Positions 16,965 through 25,783 of a DNA stretch of 64,000 nt are shown here, in pieces (position 1 is the stretch's first letter; the number at the start of each line of letters is the position of its first letter). Source of the DNA: Rhodococcus koreensis (GTDB lineage Bacteria; Actinomycetota; Actinomycetes; Mycobacteriales; Mycobacteriaceae); assembly GCF_900105905.1 (NCBI RefSeq), contig NZ_FNSV01000004.1, positions 186,001 to 250,000 of the forward strand, read 5' to 3'. The translations under genes were made by a program, and so were the position numbers. The notes below the pieces were generated by a model. It saw nothing but the letters and a program-made list of their open reading frames with translations, was not told the DNA's origin and did no database searches.

Positions 16965-18587
16965 TCATTGGGTTCGGATTCCGCAGATCTTCCAGCCGCT
17001 GTCCTCACGCGTGTAGGTGAAGATCTGCGTCGAGGTGGTCGGTTCGCTGTCGGGCAGGGTTTGGGTCAGGCGGACCCGGGCGCTGCCGGTATCTCCATTG
17101 GTGCTGACGGAGATGATCTCGTCGATCGCCAGCTCCTCCCCGGCAACACCGACCACGTCCTCGGCGGTGGCCTGTTTCTGCGCGCACCGGAAACTGTTGA
17201 CGACCTCGATGCCGGCGCCGGGCACATCCCGCACGTAGGCGGTGGTCAGCTCGCGGATCGCCTGCTCATCGGCGACCGGATCGGCGACGGCCGTCTGCGA
17301 CGGTCCCGCGCTGGCGGCGTCGTCGGAGAACACCGTCTGGCTGAGCACCACCGCACCCCCGACCACGACCACGGCGGCCGCTGCTGCGGCGGCCGCCCAC
17401 ACCTTCGCCCGACCAGTGCGTCCGGCCGGCTGCGGCACGGCCGCGGGGGTGGACCACACCGGGGCGGTGTGAGGAACCGGTGCCGGGGCGGCGTCGACCG
17501 CACCGATCCCGGCAGCGTTGAGGGCGCCGCGGGCGACGACCGTCTTCGGGTCATCGACCGCTGTGACCGAGACGATCGAGGAAAGACGCTGGTGGAGGAG
17601 GGGGATGCGGGAGGCGCCACCGGTCAGATACACCGTGTACAGATCGGATCCGCGCACACCCGCATCGGCCAGGGCCCGCTCGACCAGCCCCAGACTCCGG
17701 GTGACCATCTCGCCGATCAGCGAATCGAAAATCCCCCGGCTGAGCTCGATGTTCTGGACGTGTCCGGCACCGGTGACCGTGATGGTCGCCGAGGGCGCCG
17801 TCGACAGCAACTCCTTGGCCCGGCGGATCGAGTCGTCCAGGTCCCGCAAATCACCCGCCGGGGAGTTCTCCCGCAGATAGGTCAACAGCTGCGGATTCTC
17901 CGCCGCCAGCCGAGAATCCACCCACCCGCGGACCGCCGCGTCGACGGCGGCCCCACCGAGTGCATGATCGCGGTGTTCCGCGACCACGGTGAACTCACCC
18001 CGGCCGGTCGCCTCGAGGACCGTGACATCCAGGGTGCCGGCCCCCACATCGACCACCCCGAACTTCGTGCCGGCCGCAATGTTCGCCGACACGCACTGGT
18101 GCGCGGTGGCGCGCGGCTCGGAGATCACCCGAACAGAGGCCGGGTCGAAACCCAGGGCGGCGGCAGCGTCATGCAGCACCCGGATCTCGTCCGGTGTCCA
18201 GTCTTCGGGATGGGTGAGGATCAACTGGGCGGGCGATTCCGCCCGCCCCAGCTGCGCGGTCCGCGCCGCGATGGCCCGGTTGACTGTCTCCCCGAGGACC
18301 GCGGTGACCAGACGCACCGGGGCGATGTCATAGCCGTTGATCGGTACCGCGTGCAGGCCCACCGACCGCTTCGGTGTCGGGGTGACACCGCCGGGATTGC
18401 GGTCGGCGGCGTCGATCACCGCCCGGCCGGCGGTGATCGTGTTCGGGGATTCGACGAACACCGCCGACGGCATCACCGTTCGCTCGCCGGCCAGCGGCAC
18501 CACCGACGGCGACGAACCCGGTTCCATGCTCGCGGCCGCGGTATTGGCCGTGCCGAAATCGATCCCCAGCAGCCACGACGAAGACAC
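16965..18587 (-). CDS. membrane-anchored Hsp70-like ATPase, copy B
   Basis: A 540-residue paralogue of copy A. It has the ATPase motifs LLGIDFGTANTAAASME, FGVVDVGAGTLDVTVL and VYLTGGASRIPLL; the second phosphate loop reads VGAG rather than FGGG. No substrate-binding domain. One transmembrane helix (about 405-430) leads to an outer domain of about 105 residues (EQAIRELTTAYVRDV...SGWKICGI) with an NTF2/DUF4878-like look, as in mycobacterial Mce-associated proteins. Different outer domains on similar ATPase parts suggest different signals read by one mechanism. GTG start at 18587 with the G6 tract GGGGGGAACGAACC. Confidence 0.87.
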   Translation of the reverse strand: MSSSWLLGIDFGTANTAAASMEPGSSPSVVPLAGERTVMPSAVFVESPNTITAGRAVIDAADRNPGGVTPTPKRSVGLHAVPINGYDIAPVRLVTAVLGETVNRAIAARTAQLGRAESPAQLILTHPEDWTPDEIRVLHDAAAALGFDPASVRVISEPRATAHQCVSANIAAGTKFGVVDVGAGTLDVTVLEATGRGEFTVVAEHRDHALGGAAVDAAVRGWVDSRLAAENPQLLTYLRENSPAGDLRDLDDSIRRAKELLSTAPSATITVTGAGHVQNIELSRGIFDSLIGEMVTRSLGLVERALADAGVRGSDLYTVYLTGGASRIPLLHQRLSSIVSVTAVDDPKTVVARGALNAAGIGAVDAAPAPVPHTAPVWSTPAAVPQPAGRTGRAKVWAAAAAAAAVVVVGGAVVLSQTVFSDDAASAGPSQTAVADPVADEQAIRELTTAYVRDVPGAGIEVVNSFRCAQKQATAEDVVGVAGEELAIDEIISVSTNGDTGSARVRLTQTLPDSEPTTSTQIFTYTREDSGWKICGIRTQ

Positions 18588-18882
18588 GGTTCGTTCCCCC
18601 CAAGATCCATCCAGCACTGTGAAGGCCCGCACCGTGGCGGCGCGGACCGCATCGCATCATTCCATCCACCCCGCGCTCTGTCGTAGCCAGCCAGATCTCT
18701 TCTCACGTATCCGCTGGTGATGAGCCCGAAGCGTCCGCAGTCGCTCGCCGGCATCCTCGCCTCACGACGGCTGGGAGCGGAGACGAGCGGTAGCGGGACT
18801 ATGTGATCGCCCGAACGCCGAGGGGCGACGGGGCGGTCGGGTATGTTCGATTCTTCATCGACACAGAGGGTTTGGACTCCTG

Positions 18883-19269
18883 GTGGCACGCGATTACATG
18901 CACGTCCCAGACCTGGCAGGTCTCTACCTCGAAGACAGCTACGTTCTAGCGATATCCGAGACGCCCCGCCGGTTGTCGTTCATGCTCGACGCGGTCCTCA
19001 CGCCCGCGCATCCGCGCTACCGTGCACCCCTGCCTGGCGAACAGCACTGCTACGCAACCGGTGTGCTCATCTTCGAGGGCATCACCACGATCGAGTGGAT
19101 CAGACGATCCCCACTCCGATCCGTCGACGCCGCCGGCAACGTGGATCTCGGCAACATCGACAGTCTGACCGTCGACGGCGCGTCCTGGCGGATCGAGGGC
19201 GACTGGGGTCAGGTACGGCTGCTCAGCACCAGCACACCGTCGTTCGTCGACACCGGCGGCCACGCCTAG
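18883..19269 (+). CDS. hypothetical protein
   Basis: A 128-residue soluble protein (MARDYMHVPDLAGLYLEDSY) with a mixed alpha/beta pattern and several aromatic strands (ATGVLIFEGITTIEWI; SWRIEGDWGQVRLL). GTG 18883 or ATG 18898 could be the start; AGAGGG lies upstream of both. It faces the dynamin operon tail to tail and sits in front of Hsp70-like B on the other strand. No family recognised. The 295 bases before it hold only promoters as far as I can see. Confidence 0.65.
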   Translation: MARDYMHVPDLAGLYLEDSYVLAISETPRRLSFMLDAVLTPAHPRYRAPLPGEQHCYATGVLIFEGITTIEWIRRSPLRSVDAAGNVDLGNIDSLTVDGASWRIEGDWGQVRLLSTSTPSFVDTGGHA

Positions 19270-19377
19270 CCTCACCGCTGTCGAGCAGCCGGTGACGCAG
19301 TCGTACGGTGTCTTCAGGCATTTGCCTTCCCCACTCACTTCGGGGCACGAAACGGCAGGTCCTACTTCGACCAGGTC

Positions 19378-20796
19378 CTATTGGGACAGTGTGTTGTAGG
19401 TGCGGATGAGGGTGACCAGGGCCGCGTCGTCGGCGGCGGTCATCGTCGACAGTGCCTGTCCTTGTGCCCAGGACAGTTTCGTGCGGGCCTCGGCCCGAAC
19501 CTGCTGGATCGGTGCCTCCGGAGGCAGGCCGAGTTTCTCGGCGACGGTGCGGCCTTGCAGGAGTCGGCGCAGTTCGGCCGCGACGGGGGAGCGGGGGTCG
19601 GCTTCGAGCATGCTGCGCAGCGCCACGAACAGCACGATCGGTTGCATGGCCGGGTCTTCGCGCACCTGGTGGACGATGCCGCGGATGTGATCGCGGGCGG
19701 GATGACTGTAGGCGAGGTTCTTGAGTTCGAGCAGGATCCGCTGGGCCCGGTGCACGGACGCGAACTCGGCCACCGAGTTGTGCAGGATCTGACGCAGCGG
19801 CCTGATGCCGGAGTTGTCGGCGAGCCACTCGTTCAACGCGGCGGCGCCGCGGGCCGCGATCTGCCGGCCGTGGATGATGCCGTATTCCCCGAGGAGGTCG
19901 ACGAGCCGGTCCCGTTGCTGGGCGGTGAGGTACCGGGTGTCGTCGGATTCGATCAGGTCGATCAGGTCGAACGGGGCGAACCCGCCGAGTTCGGCGAGGG
20001 TGCGGGCGTCGACCTCGGTGAGGGCACCGGTGTGGCTGGTTTCGGCCATCAACCCCGAGATCGGGACCACGGTCATCACGGTGTCCGCGAGTTGCGCGGC
20101 GAGGGTGCGGGCATGCTGGTGGGCGTGCTCGATCGGGTTCCGCTGCCCGAGTGCACCTTCCCCGAACCCGTCGGCGCGGGAGAGCACCCCGAGGGTGTTG
20201 AGCGGGGTGAAGCCGAGCTGTTTGAGGAACGCGACCTCGTCGGCGCGGGGGCTGGAGTCGAACAGGAACACCGCGGCGTCGGCGTCGACCGATGCGGTGC
20301 GGGTCTGCTCGAACCCGTCGATCAACACCCGCCGGGTCGCGGTCTCGTTCGCCGTCGTCAGCGTCGCCAGCCCGGGGGTGTCGACGAGGGTGACGTCGCG
20401 GATCGCCGCCGACGGCAGATAGCGGTGGATGTAGGCGATGTCGGTGGCGGGAACCCCGAGGTCGGCGGGCTGACCGCGCACCAGGTCGATGGGTCGGCGG
20501 GTGCCGTCGAGCCCGACCACCTCGGCCCGCGACGGGGCGCCGTCCTGGTAGACCGCGACCAGGCGGGTGGCCTCGAGCGCCGCGGTCTCGGCGACCGGGG
20601 CGCCGATCAGGGCATTGACGAGGGTGGATTTACCGGCCTTGAGGCGTCCGACGATCACCACCCTGGGCGGAGACCACAGGATCGCCCCGATCCGGTTGGC
20701 GTGGGCGATCAGGTCGCCGCCGAGGCCGGCGAGGGCGTGCAGGCTCCGATCGAGGCTGGCCCGGACCGGGTCGAGCGGCAGTGTGGGCGTGGACAT
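19378..20796 (-). CDS. dynamin-like GTPase (IniC-like)
   Basis: A 472-residue dynamin-family GTPase. G1 is GRLKAGKSTLVNAL, G3 is VDTPGLATL and G4 is probably LSRADGF; a helical stalk follows. It resembles IniC of Mycobacterium tuberculosis, which partners IniA in membrane fission and envelope-stress tolerance. ATG 20796 shares one base with the stop of the GrpE-like gene (TGATG), so translation is coupled. Last gene of the operon IniA-like, GrpE-like, IniC-like. No membrane segment of its own is obvious. Confidence 0.88.
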   Translation of the reverse strand: MSTPTLPLDPVRASLDRSLHALAGLGGDLIAHANRIGAILWSPPRVVIVGRLKAGKSTLVNALIGAPVAETAALEATRLVAVYQDGAPSRAEVVGLDGTRRPIDLVRGQPADLGVPATDIAYIHRYLPSAAIRDVTLVDTPGLATLTTANETATRRVLIDGFEQTRTASVDADAAVFLFDSSPRADEVAFLKQLGFTPLNTLGVLSRADGFGEGALGQRNPIEHAHQHARTLAAQLADTVMTVVPISGLMAETSHTGALTEVDARTLAELGGFAPFDLIDLIESDDTRYLTAQQRDRLVDLLGEYGIIHGRQIAARGAAALNEWLADNSGIRPLRQILHNSVAEFASVHRAQRILLELKNLAYSHPARDHIRGIVHQVREDPAMQPIVLFVALRSMLEADPRSPVAAELRRLLQGRTVAEKLGLPPEAPIQQVRAEARTKLSWAQGQALSTMTAADDAALVTLIRTYNTLSQ

Positions 20797-21317
20797 CACA
20801 CCGCCGGTTCGACGGTCGCGGGCGGCGCGTAGACCGCGACCTCGGCGTACCGGATGATCGTGGTGCCGGTGACCCAGCCGGGCCGCAGCTGCCGGGCGAT
20901 GGTGTCGACGTCCCCGGGGGCCACCGCGGAGGCGGTATCGACGGCCCGGTGCAGGGCGGGGTCGAATCCGACGCCGACACGCGCATCGATACGGTTCACG
21001 CCGGCGCGGGTGAGGTCCTCGGCGATCTGGGTGCGCACGGCGGCGGCCTCAGCGAGGTCGTACAGGGAGATCAGCGCCTGCACCAGCTGCCGTTCCACCG
21101 GCCCGGTCACGATCTCTGGGGCGGCCGCCGGGGGCGCTGGGGCCTGGGCTGCGGGGGCCGGGGGAGCGGGCGGTGGGGTGTAGAGCTGGGTGCCCTGCGG
21201 CGCCGGCGCGTACCCGGCGGCGGGCGCGGGTTCGGGTGCGTTGAGGGTGCGCAACGTCCACCCGCCGGCGAGTCCACCGAGCAGGCAGAGCAACCCCACT
21301 GCGACAACAAGTCCCAT
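20796..21317 (-). CDS. membrane-anchored GrpE-like nucleotide exchange factor
   Basis: A 173-residue protein. It begins with a hydrophobic anchor (MGLVVAVGLLCLLGGLAGGW), followed by an Ala/Pro-rich linker to about residue 65, a helix and the C-terminal beta-domain pattern of GrpE (GVNRIDARVGVGFDPALHRAVD...IARQLRPGWVTGTTIIRYAEVAVY). GrpE releases ADP from Hsp70. The long N-terminal coiled coil of normal GrpE is short here. Lying between two dynamin-like genes and near two Hsp70-like membrane ATPases, it is their likely exchange factor. AGGGGG sits nine bases before ATG 21317, four bases after the previous stop. Confidence 0.82.
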   Translation of the reverse strand: MGLVVAVGLLCLLGGLAGGWTLRTLNAPEPAPAAGYAPAPQGTQLYTPPPAPPAPAAQAPAPPAAAPEIVTGPVERQLVQALISLYDLAEAAAVRTQIAEDLTRAGVNRIDARVGVGFDPALHRAVDTASAVAPGDVDTIARQLRPGWVTGTTIIRYAEVAVYAPPATVEPAV

Positions 21318-21321
21318 CTGA

Positions 21322-23199
21322 TCAAACCCCCTGTGATGACGATGTGAGCCGTGCGATGACGTTCTCGACTTCGGCGCAGCGCGCGGTGACTACACGCTGA
21401 TTGTTGCTCAGCCGCTTGATGGTCTTCTCCCGCGTGGCCGCGTCCTGCCGCGCGGTCTCCTTCGCGTGGGTGACCTGCGTCTGCAGCTCTTCCATGCGGG
21501 TGCGCAGGTGCTCGCGGTAGCGGATCACGATCTCGGGCCGGCTGAGCGCGGTGGCGCTCTCGAGCAGCCTCGCGGTGGTCGTCTTGGTGGTGCCGATGGT
21601 CTCCCGCAGCCACGTCAGAAGATTCGTCTTCCCCGACCGCATCGCCCGGAACCCGAGGTTGACCCCGACCCAGACGGCGCCGACGACCACACCGATCCCG
21701 ATGACGCTGGACACCCCGATCAGGCCGCCGATCATCGACGACCCCATGACACCCATGGTCAACATGCTCGGGTCGAGCAACCCGTGCCGTTTGTTGCCGA
21801 CCTGCGCCGTTTCGATCCGCCGGTCCGCGATGGTCGCCATGATCTGGTGGTAGATCTCGTTCCAGACCACCTCGGAGTCGAAGCGGGGCGAGACGATGAC
21901 GGTGTACATCTGCTCGAAGAACAGGTTCATCGCCGCGGCCATCGCCCGGTGCAGGTCGGTTTCCATCTCCGCGGTGAACTTCTGCGGGTTCCGGCGCAGC
22001 ACCTCCATCCCGTTCTTGTTGACCCGGTTCGTCCATTTCGTGCGGATCTCGTCGAGCTGGCGGTCGAGTTCGTCGGTGGCCTTCTGACGGATCAGGGTCA
22101 GATCCCGCTGCAGGTACTGCTCCCACTGCTGGGAATGGTCCTTGAGTGATTGCAGCTTCTCGAGCTCGGCGGTCAGGTCGGGGATGACGTCCTCGCTGCC
22201 TTCGGCGGCGGCGAGTTCGGTGCCGATCTTGTCGAGGATCTTGCGCATCCCACCGAGTGCGGTCCGCAGGCCGTCGACCACCGGCAGGTGCTCGGCGACG
22301 TCGAGACGCCCGAGGATCTCGGTGCGCAGTGCGGTGATCCCCGACGCCTGCTCCGTCCGTTGCCGTTCGGGGCCGGCCGGCAGCTCAGCGGCGACGACCG
22401 CCCGCAGGCTCGACACCCCGATCACGGGAACGGTGCGGTGTAGGTGCTGCTGGAGCAGTTTGCGGTTCTCCTCGACGATGGGCTTCCACCGGCGCAGGTT
22501 CTTGTCGGTCTTCGTCACCGCCACCACCAGGGAGTCGACGGTGGCGGCGGCGTCCTGGATGAACGCCATCTCCGGTGCGGTCAGGGGAGTGGTGGCATCG
22601 CAGACGACGACCAGCACGCAGGCCTGCTGCGCGGAATGCACCGCGAGCTGGGCGTAGGAGGGATCGAGTCCGCCGACTCCGGGGGTGTCGATCACGGTGA
22701 CATCGCCGAGGGCGCTGGATTCGACCGGAACGATCGCCCGGGTGGGGAGGACCTCGACGCGGGCGTCGCGCACGTGCCGGCCGTCGACGGTGACCCAGTC
22801 GGCCAACTGGTGGTGCGGGATCTGCTCGGACGTGCCCGGAAAGAGCAGCTCCGCGGTCCCGGCGGGATGCGCGGGTGTGGCGGTGGCGAAGCTGATCGTC
22901 GTCGAGGTGGTGACATCGACCCCGACCGGGGAGGCATCTCGCCGACCGACCAGCGCGTTGACCAGGGAACTTTTGCCGCGTTTGACCTCACCGACCACCA
23001 CGACGGTGCGGGTCTGCTGGGTGCGGGATGCCTTCTGCTCGGCCAGGTCGGCGGTCGCGTCGAACCCGTACGGGCGGAGGATCTTCGCCGCGTGTTCGAG
23101 GGCGGTCCTGGCCTGCGTTTCCGGGGTTCCCGTCGGTACCGCGGGCGTGGTAGTCGGCGCAGGCGTGCTCTGCGCACTCTGAACTGCGCCCTCCACCAT
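21322..23199 (-). CDS. dynamin-like GTPase with membrane hairpin (IniA-like)
   Basis: A 625-residue dynamin-like protein. G1 is GEVKRGKSSLVNAL, G3 is IDTPGVGGL and G4 is VTKTDKN. Helical stalk segments flank a two-pass hydrophobic hairpin at about 485-530 (GVMGSSMIGGLIGVSSVIGI). It resembles mycobacterial IniA, which fissions membranes. The start MVEGAVQSAQ at ATG 23199 has AGGGGGACGAG directly upstream; the open frame before it is unsupported. First gene of the three-gene operon. Confidence 0.9.
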   Translation of the reverse strand: MVEGAVQSAQSTPAPTTTPAVPTGTPETQARTALEHAAKILRPYGFDATADLAEQKASRTQQTRTVVVVGEVKRGKSSLVNALVGRRDASPVGVDVTTSTTISFATATPAHPAGTAELLFPGTSEQIPHHQLADWVTVDGRHVRDARVEVLPTRAIVPVESSALGDVTVIDTPGVGGLDPSYAQLAVHSAQQACVLVVVCDATTPLTAPEMAFIQDAAATVDSLVVAVTKTDKNLRRWKPIVEENRKLLQQHLHRTVPVIGVSSLRAVVAAELPAGPERQRTEQASGITALRTEILGRLDVAEHLPVVDGLRTALGGMRKILDKIGTELAAAEGSEDVIPDLTAELEKLQSLKDHSQQWEQYLQRDLTLIRQKATDELDRQLDEIRTKWTNRVNKNGMEVLRRNPQKFTAEMETDLHRAMAAAMNLFFEQMYTVIVSPRFDSEVVWNEIYHQIMATIADRRIETAQVGNKRHGLLDPSMLTMGVMGSSMIGGLIGVSSVIGIGVVVGAVWVGVNLGFRAMRSGKTNLLTWLRETIGTTKTTTARLLESATALSRPEIVIRYREHLRTRMEELQTQVTHAKETARQDAATREKTIKRLSNNQRVVTARCAEVENVIARLTSSSQGV

Positions 23200-23281
23200 C
23201 TCGTCCCCCTGGGTAGTGACTCCCGCACCGAAGCTGGGACCGGTGCGGGTGCGGCGAGAACCGATCGCCGCGGCGTAGACA

Positions 23282-23836
23282 TTAGCGGTCACCGCCAACC
23301 GCCCCTACACGGAGCCGGGGCACGGGGCGGGGCTCATGAGAAAGGTCGCAGACCCGGACAACCGAGGGGAAGCCGTTTGCGTCCTCGTCGGGGACTTCCT
23401 GGGAGACGACGAATCCCACCAGGCCGATCAACCACCATTTCACCAGGTAGCCGAACGTGGGCGCCGTTCCATCTTCCGGGCGGATCACCCGTAGCCCGAC
23501 AATCGCCTTGCCGGCGGTGCACCGGAATGCGCGTTGCACCACGGTCCGGTGGATAAAGGACACAACGGCCCACGAGGCGAGCGCGGCAAGCAGCGCGAAC
23601 GGCTTCAGCTCCGGGATCCGGTCGCACAGTGCCACCGCTGCGGCGGCGATACCGGCATGCAATCCCCAGTCGATGACGAACGCCGTCAGACGCCGGAGCC
23701 GGCGCGGCGACGGGTAACGAGGATCACCAGGTGCGCCGTGCCTGGCGGGGAGTGGGCGACCACGCAGCAGTGGTGGTGTGGTCGTTGCGACGCGAGTGGG
23801 TGTCACCTCGAGGATCCAATCTGTGAAGGGCGTCAT
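23282..23836 (-). CDS. RDD-family membrane protein
   Basis: A 184-residue protein with the RDD pattern: AFVIDWGLHAGIAAAAVAL in the first helix, a second helix (FALLAALASWAVVSFI), the loop RAFRCTAGKAIVGLRVI, and a third helix (WWLIGLVGFVVS). RDD proteins are small membrane proteins, some acting in ion exchange. The N-terminal 50 residues are proline/arginine-rich and cytosolic. It lies just upstream of the dynamin operon on the same strand. The ribosome site before ATG 23836 is weak. Confidence 0.75.
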   Translation of the reverse strand: MTPFTDWILEVTPTRVATTTPPLLRGRPLPARHGAPGDPRYPSPRRLRRLTAFVIDWGLHAGIAAAAVALCDRIPELKPFALLAALASWAVVSFIHRTVVQRAFRCTAGKAIVGLRVIRPEDGTAPTFGYLVKWWLIGLVGFVVSQEVPDEDANGFPSVVRVCDLSHEPRPVPRLRVGAVGGDR

Positions 23837-23901
23837 CGAATTTGATGTCGCGACCGCCACGGCGGACAGCGCAGTCCCCGGTGGCGTTCTGGGACGCATG
23901 C

Positions 23902-24246
23902 TCAGTAGCTGGAGTAGTCGCCAGCGCCGGCAACCATCGCGATCATCAGGATGTAGAACGCGATCAGCATCGCGTTGAGGATGACGAAGATCCACAGGGC
24001 GGTCTTGCCGAGGCGCTTCGTTCGGTCGGAAGCGTGCTCGGCGCCGGTGTAGTCGCCGGTCGCCCACAGCGGATAGACCCGTGCGGAGTGGTTGAACGCG
24101 GCGAACGCCAACGGCCAGAAGAAGATGATGGTGGCGGCGGCCCAGCCGGCGTTCGATTTCGGCAGTGCGGGCTGGGCTGCACCGTAGGTCGGCATGGTCT
24201 GGGCGGGGAACGACGGGCCGGACAGGGGAGACGAGGCCGGGTACAT
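23902..24246 (-). CDS. CD225/dispanin family membrane protein
   Basis: A 114-residue protein with a proline/serine-rich head and the two-helix CD225 domain (NAGWAAATIIFFWPLAFAAFNHSARV, a conserved basic loop, then GKTALWIFVILNAMLIAFYI). CD225/dispanins insert in membranes and alter their curvature; animal IFITMs belong here. GAAGGAG lies about nine bases before ATG 24246. A paralogue is at 27187-27525. Nearness to dynamin-like genes fits a membrane-shaping role. Confidence 0.85.
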   Translation of the reverse strand: MYPASSPLSGPSFPAQTMPTYGAAQPALPKSNAGWAAATIIFFWPLAFAAFNHSARVYPLWATGDYTGAEHASDRTKRLGKTALWIFVILNAMLIAFYILMIAMVAGAGDYSSY

Positions 24247-24383
24247 CGCGGGGATCTCCTTCACACGGTGCGGGCAACGGGTTCGTGCTGTTATCAGTGA
24301 GATGGTGCGGAGCGCGGAAAAGTTCCCGTGTCGTGTGCGGCGAGTTCGTCGAGGTTCTGGACGGCCGTGATCGTGTCGCGTGC

Positions 24384-24755
24384 CTACCCCTGCGAGTACC
24401 TGCCATCGCCGAGCGTGTGGATGATCTCGTCGAACGCGGCTTCCGCTTCGGGATCGCCGTCGAAGTAGTCCTCCCAGAACCCCGCACGGGCGAACGCCGG
24501 GTAGGTCAGGGCGAAGGTATTGCACGGCCTGGCGCGGATGATCCACGCATCCGGAATGGAGTTGTCGATCATCGTGACCAGGTCGGCGGGCCAGACCGAC
24601 GTCCGGCCGGACTTATCGATGATTCGGAAGGTGAAGGTGCAGTCGGGTTTTGTCAGAATCTCGAGGACATGGGTGCCGCCCGCACGCAGGCTCGGTAGGC
24701 GATTCCCTGCGTGCGGGAGGAATTCTTGTGCGTTCGGTTTCAGGGTGACTTCCAT
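24384..24755 (-). CDS. hypothetical protein, head of a group of three related small genes
   Basis: A 123-residue protein starting MEVTLKPNAQEF at ATG 24755 with AAAAGGAGCC upstream. It is soluble, with strands followed by an acidic C-terminal helix (EDYFDGDPEAEAAFDEIIHTL). Its N-terminus resembles that of the frameshifted gene at 25295-25682 (MNVTLR...), hinting at duplication. No family recognised. Confidence 0.65.
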   Translation of the reverse strand: MEVTLKPNAQEFLPHAGNRLPSLRAGGTHVLEILTKPDCTFTFRIIDKSGRTSVWPADLVTMIDNSIPDAWIIRARPCNTFALTYPAFARAGFWEDYFDGDPEAEAAFDEIIHTLGDGRYSQG

Positions 24756-24805
24756 CTGGACTTGGCTCCTTTTCGTCGTGTGCGCGGCGGTGCGGCCGGT
24801 CTTTG

Positions 24806-25236
24806 TCAACCGGTCCCTCGGAGTGCGTTGCGGTGCGCCGATATCTTCGTCAGCGTTATCCACCTGGCGGTGATGTCGAGCTGTGGAACTGCACGACACG
24901 TGAGGGTGAATCCGTCCGGGCCGGGCTCGATTGCGAGGTCGACACTCATCGTGCTCGCCCACCCGGTGATGGACAGGCTGCTGATCTCGGAGAGAGCAAG
25001 CACGATCTGCACGGTGTTGCACCCACGCTGGGAGTATTTGCGTGGCGGGTGGCGGGGTAATCGGCGAGATCGCACCGGATCAGTGCCGAGGTGGCGTGTC
25101 GATCCAAGCGAATCTCGTGAAGGTCTGCACCGGAAAGCGACGGGCGCTGAGCACCGTAGATCTCCCGGATCCCGGTGGTGTTCAGCACCAGGTCGACCCA
25201 ATCCTTGTGATCATCAGAACTGTTGCAGGTCAACAC
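24806..25236 (-). pseudogene. frameshifted Imm50-like protein gene
   Basis: From ATG 25236 the frame reads MLTCNSSDDHKDWVDLVLNT and continues to DLADYP, then the coding signal moves to another frame (PPRKYSQRGCNTVQIVLALS) that runs to the stop at 24806. A single missing base in the C-run at 25054-25057 explains the break. The joined product of about 143 residues (strand-rich, with the central P-P-x-K-Y/W motif and GW repeats) resembles Imm50-type immunity proteins. It may be a sequencing error, a recent mutation or programmed frameshifting. Confidence 0.6.
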
Positions 25237-25294
25237 ATTGTCCGCCGTATGGGACTCTCATGGTGAGTCTCGAGACGACGAGGTCCGTCCGAGA

Positions 25295-25682
25295 TCAATA
25301 CCCCGTGGGGTGCAGAGCGATCGCGGTCACCACCAGTTCCAGGAACTGATCCCGGCGCAGTGGTGGTGGGCGCCCAGTCGTGTCGATCAGGATGATTCCG
25401 GGGGGAGAGGTCGAGGATGAGCACACCATCGGTGGACAGGTCCACGAGGCGGCCGCGCACTGTCGTAACACCATCGGCGTGTGTCGCCAACACCGGTGTC
25501 CCCGGCGCCGTCCTCTCGATGGTGTGCCAGGCAACGGCGTCGGCAACGTCGACCTCGACGTGGACACACGCGCCCTCCGGCGCGTTCACTCCGCGCCAGA
25601 TGCCCATGAGTTCGCCCCCGTGAGGGGTCATCACGGTGACGGGGTCACTATCGGTCGCGGCAGCCCGCAAGGTCACGTTCAT
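25295..25682 (-). pseudogene. frameshifted hypothetical protein gene
   Basis: ATG 25682 opens MNVTLRAAATDSDPV; the frame is clearly coding up to DGVLILDLSP, then a G6/C6 run at 25400-25405 shifts the signal to a frame reading GIILIDTTGRPPPLRRDQFL and stopping at 25295. Removing one base of the run joins them into about 128 residues. No family recognised. It is the second of two neighbouring genes broken in this way. Confidence 0.6.
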
Positions 25683-25739
25683 CGTCCGTGAGATGCCACC
25701 AACGGCGAGAATGTTCCCACAGCGCCGGCCGGAAATGAC

Positions 25740-25769
25740 TGTGCCCACCCGCTGAGACGGGTGGGCACA
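25740..25769 (-). terminator. hairpin after lipoprotein gene
   Basis: TGTGCCCACCCG at 25740-25751 pairs perfectly with 25758-25769 around CTGAGA, 15 bases past the stop of the minus-strand lipoprotein gene. The stem nearly matches the terminator behind the paralogous lipoprotein gene at 29025. Confidence 0.75.
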
Positions 25770-25783
25770 ATGGGCGAGCGTCG

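Noticed and set aside
15999..18686. Plus-strand open frame of 895 codons
   Set aside because: It is the antisense shadow of the two Hsp70-like genes, which have clear domain motifs on the minus strand.
19381..20832. Plus-strand open frame of 483 codons
   Set aside because: Antisense shadow of the IniC-like GTPase gene; no recognisable motif and composition typical of a complementary frame.
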